64,000 bases of DNA from Triops longicaudatus (GCA_022885665.1 JAGQDJ010000196.1:1-64000), one strand, 5' to 3'. Numbered from the stretch's first letter, positions 11,772 to 22,183 are shown. Translations and numbers: made by a program. The notes: a model not told the origin generated them from the letters alone.

Positions 11772-12012
11772 TAGAGCTGCAATGTGGATAAATATACAAC
11801 GAGTTCGTCTGTTTCTGCACCAGAAGCTAAAGGTCAATATGATTTTTCTTCATATTTTTCTTAATTTTCAGTATTGCCCGCGTAAGAAAAANTAGAGCTG
11901 CAATGTGGATAAATATACAACGAGTTCGTCTGTTTCTGCACCAGAAGCTAAAGGTCAATATGATTTTTCTTCATATTTTTCTTAATTTTCAGTATTGCCC
12001 GCGTAAGAAAAA
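11772..12012. repeat. Exact 120-bp duplication flanking a single N: likely assembly join
   Basis: Bases 11772-11891 and 11893-12012 are identical and are separated by one N at 11892. Exact identity on both sides of a gap base is the signature of an unmerged overlap between two contigs rather than a biological duplication. The 123-codon frame starting at 11903 begins inside the second copy and should not be treated as a gene. Confidence 0.85.
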
Positions 12013-12420
12013 ACGCGGGCGTGTCCTTCGTTTCAAAAAGCGGTTTTACTGTTCTACAATTATTGCACGTGTGCTTCACAGAAAATTGATTAAAGTTACG
12101 CATTTCAACGTGAAAGAACGTGACTGGGTTGGCAAAAGCGTTTGTTTTAGTAATATAACCTCTTTGCAATACAGTTCTGCACATGGAATGTTCCGTGCTG
12201 AGGCACGGAAAGTTTTATTTGTTTTGCGTACATTTGAAATGACTTGTGCCTTTCCCCATTTGTTTATGCCTTAAGTGACCTAAGCCGTAGATTTTCCCTT
12301 TCTCTTATTGCTTTCGCGGAATTGTCATACGCAGGGCGGGTCATTAAGCCAATAAGTCGGGGATCCGGGTACTAATCTGCTTTTTTGTTCTTTCTCTTTT
12401 TATACTGTCCTTTCTCCTAC

Positions 12421-12427
12421 TATAAAA
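12421..12427 (+). promoter_or_regulatory. TATAAAA box of the coiled-coil gene
   Basis: CTACTATAAAAGG is followed about 25-30 bp downstream by AACGAGTTCG and a run of short direct repeats (AGGTCTAAGTAG twice near 12451-12475, TTCGTTCGCAAG twice near 12525-12550). This implies a 5' leader of roughly 570 nt before the start codon at 13022. Confidence 0.4.
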
Positions 12428-12730
12428 GGTTAGTTCGCAACGAGTTCGCGAGGTCTAAGTAGAGGTCTAAGTAGTACCTCTTGAGGTCTCCTAAGTTCTC
12501 CTTGCTTCTTAGCTCGTTCGTTCGCAAGTGATTTCGTTCGTTCGCAAGCAGTGAGCAGTTAGCTTGAAGTTCGCAAGTTTGCTCGCTTACTGCCAAGAAA
12601 GATTACGGACGATAGACAATTAATCTTTGTCGAGAATAGTGCTAGTAAACTGTGTAGTAATTAGTGTTTCTGTGTAGTGTTTGTTTAATACAGTAGTGTT
12701 AGTTTAAGCTCGACTTCGTGTTGAGTTCCC

Positions 12731-12761
12731 TGTCGCCGTTAGCGTGATTCTGACGGCGACA
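12731..12761 (+). other. GC-rich hairpin in the coiled-coil gene leader
   Basis: TGTCGCCGT and ACGGCGACA form a perfect 9-bp stem around a 13-nt loop, in an otherwise AT-rich leader. It could fold in RNA and affect translation, but this is inference. Confidence 0.4.
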
Positions 12762-13021
12762 TCGAATATGTATATTATTAGTGCTTATTGCTTTCCACAT
12801 TTCAAGCGATTTCGGTACAATTCCTCACCAACAGTAGAACCCAATTAATATGCAAAGCGGTTGAAGTAAATAATATTATTATTAATAATAATAATAACAA
12901 TAATTTGGCAACGCTGTCTGCAAAATAGAAGATAAGCATGAAGTCAACACTTTCGGGACGATCAGTGCAGTGCCCGAGTGTGCGAAGTTAAGAACTGAGA
13001 CTTCGACTATTTGTTTTAAAA

Positions 13022-13920
13022 ATGGCCTGGGCCGTTTTGATTCTTTTCATGGCAGTTCTCGTGGGAGGTTGTGAGGATGAGTACAAGATGTGCTGCGACA
13101 AAATGTTCAACTTCATCACGCCTAAAATAATCTGTGAGCACGTTAATCCGCGGCTTACAAACTTAACGTCAAGTATCCAACAATTGATCACAAAGTTTAA
13201 TGACCACAGTTGTGAAACGGGCGCTTCGGCCTTAAAAGATATTCTGGTAACTAATTTCAATTCAGAATTTGCACAACAAGGTCGCGCTCTTAAAGATTTG
13301 TCCGTTCGGGTTGAAAACATCGAGAAACGAGCGGAAATGGGACTTGCCAAGATTTCAGCGTTAGAATCAACGCTGGAGGAACGGTTTAACAAACTGTCTC
13401 AAAATTACGAAGACACGAGTCAAATGCTGAAGAAAATACTGGACGCTGTATCCGACAAAGCTGAAGGAATAGCAAACCTGGTTCAAAAACAGACAAAAAA
13501 ATCGAACAGCAAGAGATTGTTACCCAGAACGAATTACGAAAACAGGAAGCAAGAATTCAGGAAACGGCGAAAGCTGTCACTAACATCGCAAATGGAAACC
13601 ATAATTGGATCCAAAATTATCAACAGTTGGAGCGTGCAGCGCAAAAATTAGATCACGCGGAAAGCAAGATCGAAAATGTGTTAAAACTGGCGGAAAACGC
13701 AGCTATCAATGACCAGAACCAGACGCGAAAAATCGATGCGCTCTATACAGTTATAATGAATGGCTTCGAAAAGCAAGAATCGAACTTCAAAGAAGCATCG
13801 AACGCGACATGCGAGAATACGTCTCGCGTTCAAAATATTGTAGAGAGAACGGAATCGATTCTTAATAATGTAAGCGAACGAATTCCTCATAATACTGAAA
13901 ACGTGCGCCAATTTTCTTGA
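13022..13920 (+). pseudogene. Signal-peptide/coiled-coil protein with a frame break at an A7 run
   Basis: The reading frame starts at ATG 13022 with a signal peptide (core WAVLILFMAVLVGG), followed by CEDEYKMCCDKMF and a long heptad-like region rich in E, K, Q, L and I. The open frame ends at 13651, but its last ~50 residues lose the coiled-coil character. From the A7 run at 13495-13501 the -1 frame instead continues the coiled coil (KIEQQEIVTQNELRKQ and on) to a stop at 13918-13920, giving about 300 residues. The junction A-AAA-AAA is in the register of a -1 slippery site. It may be a one-base homopolymer assembly error, a disabling deletion or real slippage. No intron and no recognisable C-terminal domain are seen. 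It lies between the two 270-290-bp direct repeats. Confidence 0.6.
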
Positions 13921-14050
13921 ATTATGAATACCTTGTCTTTTATTGTTACTTCATTCAAGTTTGAAGATTTCAACGACAAATTGTCAAGCCGTGTTCGCTA
14001 GTTTCTTTATTCCTAACCTCAGCGATTCTTCTACTGGGTGATTTGTGAAG

Positions 14051-14096
14051 CACAAGTTAGTCATGAAGCCTTTTTCACAAGTTAGTCATGAAGCCT
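14051..14096 (+). repeat. Tandem pair of a 21-bp unit
   Basis: CACAAGTTAGTCATGAAGCC with a following T occurs at 14051-14071 and again at 14076-14096 without mismatch, just before direct-repeat copy 2. Confidence 0.8.
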
Positions 14097-14105
14097 GCCT
14101 TTCTG

Positions 14106-14377
14106 AAAACAGATCAGATTTCGGAAAATTCCTCCTTTTTTACGGCAAGTCAAAAAGCAACATAGCGTGTGTTTACAATATCAAGAAACCGAAACGTTGA
14201 AAAAAAATGAATAAATGAAAATATAAAAGTATAAGAAATAGTGTAAAAAAAAATAAAAACGCAAGTGAAATTTTCGTGAACCTTCTACCAACCCTTAACG
14301 AAAAAAGGCGTGTTTTTTTACTCTAGCCACTTGAGATTATCTCAGCTTCACTAGTTAATTACTTATCTACGTATAAT
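14106..14377 (+). repeat. Direct repeat, copy 2 (about 272 bp)
   Basis: This is the same sequence as 10971-11260 in the same orientation, ending CTACGTATAAT, and it lies just upstream of gene E. The two copies bracket the coiled-coil gene and the assembly-gap region. They have no clear TG...CA ends, so an LTR pair is not demonstrated. Confidence 0.8.
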
Positions 14378-14566
14378 AAAACAAAATTGGAGGAAAGTAA
14401 AATTTATAAGACTTCCAGCGACGCTGTTTAGTTAGCTGGTTTAACATTTAGGTTGGTATTTGGATGTGTTGACGATACTACGTAATGGCTCTTAAATGTA
14501 AGAGTTCTTAAAAGTCGAACGAGTCCTCTTTGGCAACAAAAATACTAGCCAACCAATTTCTCAAAA

Positions 14567-15847
14567 ATGGAGCGAGCTACCCAGTTCACAGAACCGATTT
14601 TAATCAATTTTCTACAACTGTTGAAACTTAAACAAGGTAACGAAGGATCTCGGGGATTCTGCGTCAGAGAAAACATGGAACAATTTCGTCACCAGCACTA
14701 GATACGTCAACTTCAGAATGATTACTTTTGAAAAAGGCTACTTTGAGCCAAAGTACATTCCCAAAGGTAACAATACTCAGGAAAAGCAATAAAAATTTTC
14801 CATATTTACAGCACCTTTATTTAGTTCATTTAGTTGACAATTCTAATTTATTATCTAATTCTTCTCATGATTAACACAGAACTTTCCCTACTTCGGGCAA
14901 AGAAAGATTGCATGAGGTCGTGTGCCGACAACCAATCGTGTTTGGCCTTCAATTTGTACGACACTGAAAATAACTTCGTGTGCGAGATGCTGCCTGACAA
15001 TCTCTGCGTCAATAGAACCAAAATCGCGTTCGCGGAATGGCCAGGAAGCACGGTGTGGGAAAAGATGAGTTCTGGTGTGGAACAATCTTGCGTGGATGCG
15101 AAATTTCCGGTAGGAAGACGCATTCCGTGTGAAGCATTGCGACCGGGCTGCTTTGGCGAGTGGCCGCAGTGTTCGAACTGCTTTCGAACGTGCAAGGACC
15201 CTGACAAGCTTTATATATACAGTAAAGTTACATAAACACCAGAAAAAGTAAACTTCAAAGTTCCGTGTTTATTATTATTCCCAGATAAGCGAGAATTCAC
15301 ACTTTGGCCCGAAGGAGACGGACCTTTTGTGCTGCCAGTTTTTGCCCACTGTTGGGGAAGTAACCTGTATCTCTTACGAAGAGAAGTGAATTTAACCGAG
15401 GCCAGACTAAAACACAACTACATCATGCCTTTTGAAGACATGCATCGATTCTGGCTGCTCAAAACATACCCTTACATCGAGTTCCGGTTCTACGCTGCGA
15501 AGTCATATTTCTATATAAACTACAAAAACTGGTCTATTGATGCCAGTGGATCGTTGATGAATGTGACTTACAAAGATAGTGCTGATCTTGTACGTGATAT
15601 TTTTGACTTAAATGGTCAGGCAATGAAGCCAACCCCTTTCATACATGTCAAGGAGGATCGCTTCGGTTGTGGTTCGTTTTGGCTGCTAGATCCGAACAAT
15701 GCCACATACTGTCCAGGTGGGCGTGTCAGCATGTTAGGCGAAATGAGAGTGCAAGGCGGGAAAGTCGTTAGTACGGGAATGTCTATACCAGAGGCCCTGG
15801 CACGAAATGAAATTGTATCTTATGTACGAATATTATTATGGGGCTAG
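14567..15847 (+). CDS. Gene E: divergent member of the secreted PAN-like family
   Basis: Proposed exons are 14567-14636, 14668-14766, 14880-15221 and 15285-15847, phase 1 throughout, 358 codons (357 aa). Exon 2 (KTWNNFVTSTRYVNFRMI) clearly matches exon 2 of genes C and D. Exon 3 keeps 11 of 12 cysteines (DCMRSC, CEMLPDNLC, TVWEK, CEALRPGCFGEWPQC, NC, TC) but the last one is replaced in CKDPDK. Exon 4 has FTLWPEG where the others have CTLWPEG, then MPFEDMHRF, CGSFWLLDPNNATYCPGG and a C terminus RILLWG. The first exon is doubtful: intron 1 would be only 31 nt and the predicted signal peptide (PILINFLQLLKLKQG) is weak. It is either a real gene with a minimal intron, a gene with an unseen first exon, or an early pseudogene. 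Confidence 0.7.
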
Positions 15848-18172
15848 TAGGCCTGTCCCGTTGTCGTAATTTTTTTAGACATCATTTCATGACGTTGAAG
15901 GAAAGTCACAATTTATAGCTCTGTTTATCAGGGTTGAAGCGGTTAAAAAAATATTACAGGTAAAATAAAAGAGATTTCTCGTTTACCGTACCAAGTATCA
16001 GCGATAGAGTAAACGAAAGCGACTTACAGGAAAGCAGTAATCGAAAAATCCCTTTCTACTTTCATCGTAACGTTTATTTTTACCACATTCAACCATGCCT
16101 ATAAGATATATAATTAATGTCGTGAATTTAAGTTTAATTCATGACATTGTTCTTATTAGGAAAAACTTAAGCTTTTATAATTTAAGCTTATAATTTTCGT
16201 CGTACCCACCGTAAGGTGGCACTGGCAAGCCCTACGGGGCGGAGCCTACTTTTGTTTCCCTTATACCGGTTTAATGTAGAGCCCGCCCCTTCCTGTTCTT
16301 GCTCCCATGTTTAGCGAAATGTAACCTTCCGTTCACAATAACTCGCTGTTTTGTCCGTTGAATCTTACATATACGTTGGGTTACTTTATCTTTGTAGCAA
16401 TTTTCGACAGACAAATAGTAACTCTGGTAAACTGAGACAATAAATTAAACTCTCCAAATTTGTTGTCCTTCTTGCATCCTTTTGTATGTTAAACATAGTT
16501 TGTGACAATTTGTTTTTAAACTAACCCCAATTCCCCTTTTAACTGTTAACAAAATTAAACAAAATGTAGAAATATAAAATGGAAAACGCAAAGAAGGAAT
16601 ATCTATGACTAGATCGAATAAAAATATAAATAAATATTATGAAAATACAAATGAAAAAGTAAACTGAATGTAAAAAATGAATTCGAATAAAAATACAAAT
16701 GTTAAAAGTAAATAAAAATTTTAGAAATAAACTATTATACATCGAAGCTGAAAACCAGATTTAGTGTCCAATGCAAGGAGCTGGTTAGAAAACCGAGTCT
16801 TCTGTGATTGAGGAACGTGGTTTTATGTGCTGTGAAATTTAAACGACTATTATTCAAACGTGTGATTACGTACAGTACGCATTTTCATTATTATTGCGGT
16901 TAGAGTAGCAGTATTTTCAGGCATATCTAGGCAGATCTCCGTAAACTCATATTTTTTTCATTTTTTTTTTACCTTTTTCTCCATTCGTTTTCCTGAAGAC
17001 TGAAGTTTTAGAAACATTTCTCAACCTTTTTCCTCTGATTCTGGGTTAGATTACATTATTTGATTTTTTATGAAGGTTTTTATATGAACAAAGGAAAATT
17101 TCGTGTTGTGTGACGTCACACAAAAAGCGTCCAGCAGCGCCCCTATCGTCACGCGCAAGCAAGCCAACCTTGGTCAAAACGGTCGAAAGGAGGGACAATT
17201 TCATATCACTTGGCATTAGTGGCAATTCGCGCAAGTTGGCAACACGTAATTTTGCATAACGTTATTATACTAAAAAAATTATACACTTTGAGTTTCGAGT
17301 CTTTTATTCCAGTTTATACCTTTTTAGTCGCACTCCACCCCATTGACCGTCACATTTTTAATTAAGTAATGTTATACGTACCTTCCACGCAAAGCAGATA
17401 AAGAAACACAGCTAAAGAAAGAACTCGAGGAAAGTGTGTTAAAGCATGAACCAAAGCAGCTAGAAAAATGTGATAGTGGTAGAGTGTCGAGCACAATTGA
17501 AATCCAAACGTAAAATAACGCGCAACTGGAGAGTTCGACCGAGGAAAGATATACGTCCTGGAGGAATCAAGTGGTTTAATCCGATGGGCAAAGCTAAGCG
17601 ATCAAAACTGGCATTATTTTCCAAATAAGGGTAAAATAAAATATCGAGGGCGGAGGTGAAAGAGGTCTGCTTTGGCCCCCAAGGAAGTGTCTTGGCATAA
17701 ACGATGGCTCCACTTCTTCATAGATACGAATTAAGCAACTGAAAACAAAGATACCGTAAATATTTCATAACAGGGTATAACAATAGGCAGCATTTTTAAT
17801 AATTTACATCATACATCGAAATATTAGCTCAGTTAGACAAATTACTTTCTACTGATTAATTGGAAAAATTCAGTTCCTTTGTTGCCTAAATTCAGACTTT
17901 TAAAAATTAGCTTCCAGGCTCGATGTTTATGGCAGCTTTTAAAACGTCTCGGCTCTCAAAACTTCGCCTTGGGCGCTGGAATTACCGTCTTAAAGCTAGA
18001 GAAGGTATACGCATTGTACAACCCGTTCCTTTATTTCACGACGGAATGTTCTTTTCGACTTCTCTAACTATCCTAACTCACAGTAAATGTCTAGAACAAG
18101 TCAGCGTACAGAAAACGGAGAATTCTGAATCGCTTCAGCTTTAAATGAACAGGAAAGTAACCACGATACACA
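15848..18172. other. Non-coding region between gene E and the hAT relic
   Basis: The region is mostly AT-rich, with a poly-AT stretch at 16550-16740 that yields only low-complexity frames. A GC-richer block at 17095-17235 contains TGTGTGACGTCACACA, a palindrome holding a CRE-like TGACGTCA (17111-17118). A second GC-richer patch lies at 16205-16320. No gene is supported. Confidence 0.4.
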
Positions 18173-19537
18173 CAGTGGTGGCGCCAGGGGTTGCCCCGAC
18201 AGATATTCGGTTTCCCCGACGGGGTGTCCATTGACAAAAGAACATGTCGCGAAAGTCAATTTCAGAAAATACGAACAAAAGCCGATTAACAATTAAAAAA
18301 TTAGTCTTTTAACTCATAACCAATAAAGAATTACTAAAAATAGGCATGGCCGCATGGGACAATTTTTGAAAGAAATTTCCATTTTTTCGTTAGAAGTCAC
18401 CATAAAAACCCGATGGCCTAAGAGAAATTCGCTGAAGTTTTCTTGAATATTTTTATCAACGTGTCAAGAAGTACATGGGATGAACAGAATAAACAACATC
18501 CATAAAGTTAAAATACAAGAAAAAGTTACGATAAAAGTATTTGACATCGTGGGTATCGAGCTTCAAACGCATTAACAACATCGTTTAGATCAAGAGAAGC
18601 AGAACGGGATTTGTGCACCCCGAGTATCATGAGATTATTCAGGCGGTCATTGCTCATCGTTGTCCTCAGATGATTCTTGATGATTCTAAGAGTGCTGAAA
18701 CTCCTTTCACATTCGCACGTCGACACAGGAAGCGTGCATGAAATAGTAAGAATACGGTCAAGCTGATAGAATGCATCCTTCAGTCGTCGAATGTATTGTT
18801 GAAACTGTATTAGGGACGCTGGGCTATCGTCTTCTCCTTTTCGGGCAAGGAGCCGCTTGCAGTTCTCAATCTCGATGGCTAACCCGTCTTTATCCGCTTG
18901 GAAGATATCGGCAAAAGGGAGAATGACTTCTGCTTGCAGAAAACAAGGAGAAGCAGGAGTCAAACCAGAAATTCCTCGCATTAAAGTGATATTCGTTTCT
19001 CCAAACCTTCGGTTGAGCTCAGACAGATGTGTCGATGATGGCATATATTTCTCGCTGGAAATCCTCGAAGGTGTTCACGGAGCGAGAGGTGTTCACAAAA
19101 TCCGTCATTACACTTTCACGTAAGCGAGCGGGTACGATTCTTGGACGTGAAGGCATGGTCTCCTTTTCCAGCTGCAACTTTTTTTATGCTTCTTCTGCCT
19201 CCGACCAGAATTCAAGACATTGCTCCTGCGACCTGCATGCATTCAAATTGTCGCGGAGATTCTGAATGATATCAGTAGCATCATGAAAGTTAGATACATT
19301 TATGCGAGTGCATCTCTCTGATGTCTGTCTCTGCTATTAGTTTATATACTGCAGGCATGCATGCATGCGTGGGAATGAATTGGGTCTAATCTTCGATACA
19401 GTCGGCAAATCTCTCTCTATGCAGATACCCATTTATAGGTTTCCCCGACACTCATGTATGGCCTTCCCCGACAGGGTGTCAGCAATTCCCCGACAGGCTG
19501 TACTTATACACCTCTGAACCCCCTGGCGCCGCCTCTG
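18173..19537 (-). mobile_element. Decayed hAT transposon
   Basis: The left end is CAGTGGTGGCGCCAGGGG and the right end in reverse complement is CAGAGGCGGCGCCAGGGG, about 18-bp terminal inverted repeats with two mismatches. Repeated CCCCGACAG-type motifs occur just inside both ends (18195-18230 and 19440-19500). It encloses a broken hAT transposase on the minus strand. The 8-bp flanks (GATACACA and AGCTTACC) do not match, so no target duplication is visible. Confidence 0.75.
18526..19280 (-). pseudogene. hAT transposase, C-terminal part, broken
   Basis: The minus-strand frame from 19044 down to 18526 carries the hAT C-terminal dimerisation signature CERSFSTLRIIKNHLRTTM, followed by RLNNLMIL. 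Upstream, a different frame keeps similarity (ARLRESVMTDFVN and FEDFQREIYAIID) before SELNRRF, showing a frameshift near 19028. Further upstream the frame has LEFWSEAEEA ending at an in-frame TAA (19184-19186). It resembles the ZMYM1-like branch of hAT transposases. With a frameshift, a stop and most of the catalytic region missing, it is inactive. Confidence 0.8.
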
Positions 19538-20123
19538 AGCTTACCGTAGGAAAATAAGAAAGTTTGTAAATAAAAACTGATTTCTAGTTTTTAACTGTCG
19601 AAAGCCTAAGCTTCCATTATGTTACAACTCATAATACCAGGATTTATTATCAGTTATGACACAAAATCAATGAGACTTGGGGCCCCGATGTGTCAATAAA
19701 GACGGGAACGTTGAGACGACACCTGGCAACAACCCTGGGCAAACGGGACACGAAGTGCACTCCATTGTTGCTTACACCCTGCAGTCCTGTATTGTTCTGC
19801 CGTCATATAACATATGACACTCTCACAATGATGCCTGGGGCCATATAAGGCTCGAAGCATGTACTAAAATATGTAATAAAGGATCCCTATAAGTAACAAC
19901 TTGACTGTTGGGCAGACATACTGGCAACTGACATAAGCGCGGGATACTTCCTTTGTTTTTTTCGTGAACAGCCAGCCTATGTCATAAAATATACCACTGG
20001 TCGCGAACAACTCATTACACTGCAGTTATCACTGGTACTAAGACCTCCTAAGCCAGTGCTTTCCAGAACTGCAGAGCTTGTGGCACGAAGTTCACTGTTC
20101 CCCCAAAAATCACTGTATTTGCA
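19538..20123. other. Upstream region of gene D
   Basis: This is a mixed-composition, non-coding stretch. Two weak TATA-like sequences occur: CCATATAAGG near 19850, and CATAAAATATACC near 19983, the latter about 140 bp before the start codon and the better-placed candidate. Confidence 0.35.
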
Positions 20124-21759
20124 ATGAATTGCTTCAGTTTTTTCCTCTTTTTATACATATTAAGCAGTTCTTCAGGTAGGTGCATATTTTTAACACCGAC
20201 TTTGTGCATTATTTCAGATATTTTCTACAAGTGGATCACCGTTGATTGTTGCTTGGTATTAGGTGACAACGCATGGAACAGGTTTGCAACTAGTGACACC
20301 TATACTAATTTTAAACTGGTATTCGAATACGGTAGCGCTCAACTGGTAACTGTCTACTACCCAGGTTCGAGACGTAAAAATACTTGAATATAAAATTTTA
20401 TGCTTTTCTATCCTTTTTTTGTGTAAACAACGACTGTACGGTTAAATTAATATGTTTTCTAGTGTCACTGTCAGTACTCGAAAGCAAAATGTCCTGCGCA
20501 AAAGAATGTTCCAGCAATGCAGACTGTCTAGCCTTCAATTTCTATGTCGATGGAACGCAATACACCTGTGAATTACTGGCTGACAATTTCTGCCTGCAAT
20601 TAAGCGGCCGATTAGCTTTGCAGATCCAACCAAACGGTGCAGTTTACGACAAGCTACCAGATGGCGCGAATCAAACCTGTTTAGAACAAGCTTTTGCTAC
20701 CGCGTCAGCTTCCGATTGGTGCAATATCGCTCGTCCGGGATGTACCGGTACTTGGCCCGTTTGCGATACCTGTGTCCAGTCTTGTATCAATTGCACGACC
20801 TTTTTTAACTATTCAAGTACGTTATTTTGATTTAAAATCAGTTTTACAAAATTTTCCTGATTTCTTAATATTTTTTTAACGATATCATCGAAAATCAAAT
20901 GATCAGAACACTAGCTTAATATTACAAATTCTGCACAATTTCCAAAATTCTGCATCACCGAAAAAATCTTTAAAAAAATTTAAAAGAAAATCATGAAAAA
21001 TTATAAAATTGAAAAAAATTGAAAAATAAAATAGAAAAAAATTGAAAAATAAAATTGACAAAAATTGAAAATAAATTTTTTTAAAAAATCAGAAGATTGA
21101 AGAAAACGAAAAATAAAATAGAAAAAATAGACCATCATAGGTCAATTGCCTGTAAATGAATTTTTGTGCTCTTCATTTACCTACCGTTTTATTGCGTAGA
21201 CAAATATCCCTGCACTTTATGGCCAGAAGGTACGCACACAACTCCCATTTTCGCGTTTTGCTACAACAAACTGACGTACATCATAATCAACCGGGTGGAT
21301 ATGGTGGGTATCAGCGATTACTTGTACACGATGCCCTTTGCGGATGTAAACCGCATCTCAAGTTTAAATGTTTACCCAATTTTACAATTTTACACGCAAA
21401 TCGACTCAATTCCCACGTGGTACGTGGGTTACTACAAGTACTCAAGCATCGACACCCTGGGTACGATCACCGACCTCACCTACGATATAAACACCACCTG
21501 CTCGAACTGCGCGGATGGATTACAGCTGGGTCAAACAGTACTCGCTACGGCTCCTTATGTAGACGTCACAGATCCCAGCAGTTCCTGCGGCTCTTTTTGG
21601 CAAATAAATCCCAGTAACCCAGCGAACTGCCCCGGGGGAGGGGTTGTAGAATTGCTACGTGGCGTGAAACGTAGGCGGAACGGGGCTTTAATTGATACGG
21701 GCATTCGTTGGGCCGGCACGAGTCCGAACTACGGAGATGTGACTTTGTCAGTATTTTGA
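20124..21759 (+). CDS. Gene D: secreted PAN/apple-like cysteine-rich protein, closest to gene C
   Basis: Exons are 20124-20175, 20263-20364, 20463-20816 and 21200-21759, all phase 1, 356 codons (355 aa). The signal peptide is MNCFSFFLFLYILSSSSG. Exon 2 is GDNAWNRFATSDTYTNFKLV with end VYYPG. Exon 3 has 12 cysteines (SCAKEC, TCELLADNFC, AVYDK, SDWCNIARPGCTGTWPVC, DTC, QSC, INC). Exon 4 has CTLWPEG, MPFADVNRI, the extra pair TCSNCADGLQLG shared with gene C, CGSFWQINPSNPANCPGG, GVKRRRNG and end LSVF. Equal length and shared extra cysteines show that C and D are sister genes although they are now about 10 kb apart and in opposite orientation. Confidence 0.88.
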
Positions 21760-21858
21760 AACCAAAAGACTCGATTGATAAGTATTAGCGTTGGATTAGG
21801 GAAAATGCGTTGTTTTGAGTGAGTGTGCCTTTGTGCGCTTACTAGTACCGTAACTTAC

Positions 21859-21915
21859 TGTTGTTGGTCTGTTTTAAGTCAAACTAGCCATCTAACGGGC
21901 ACATTATCAACTATT
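21859..21915 (-). mobile_element. Inverted LINE 3' tip with near-perfect TSD
   Basis: In reverse complement it reads CCCGTTAGATGGC, TAGTTTGACTTAAAACAGAC and CAACAACA, the LINE 3' tip. Flanks ACCGTAACTTAC (21847-21858) and ACCGTGACTTAC (21916-21927) form a 12-bp target duplication with one mismatch. It is an extremely short insertion just after gene D. Confidence 0.65.
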
Positions 21916-22183
21916 ACCGTGACTTACACTTTGTGCAACTGTCCAAAAATAAGAAGAAAAACAAACAAACAAAAATATATATAATATTAGAATTAACAAA
22001 AGGTGAATTTTACGTGGGATGTAAGTACGGCATACATGCGTAGTTTTGTGATAACTTAGTGTTAGGACGGACCAAAGAAGAGGAAGTACCGAAGAATACT
22101 GTCAACCGGGTGGTTATAGGCAGAATAGGGAGGACGCAGCAAGGGAAGGTACGAGGATATTTTTTCTTATAAAATTATGTAGA

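Noticed and set aside
11903..12274. 123-codon plus-strand frame
   Set aside because: It begins inside the duplicated contig overlap and shows no protein features.
10971..14377. Direct repeats read as LTRs of a retrotransposon
   Set aside because: No TG...CA ends, primer-binding site, polypurine tract or gag/pol frame could be found between them.
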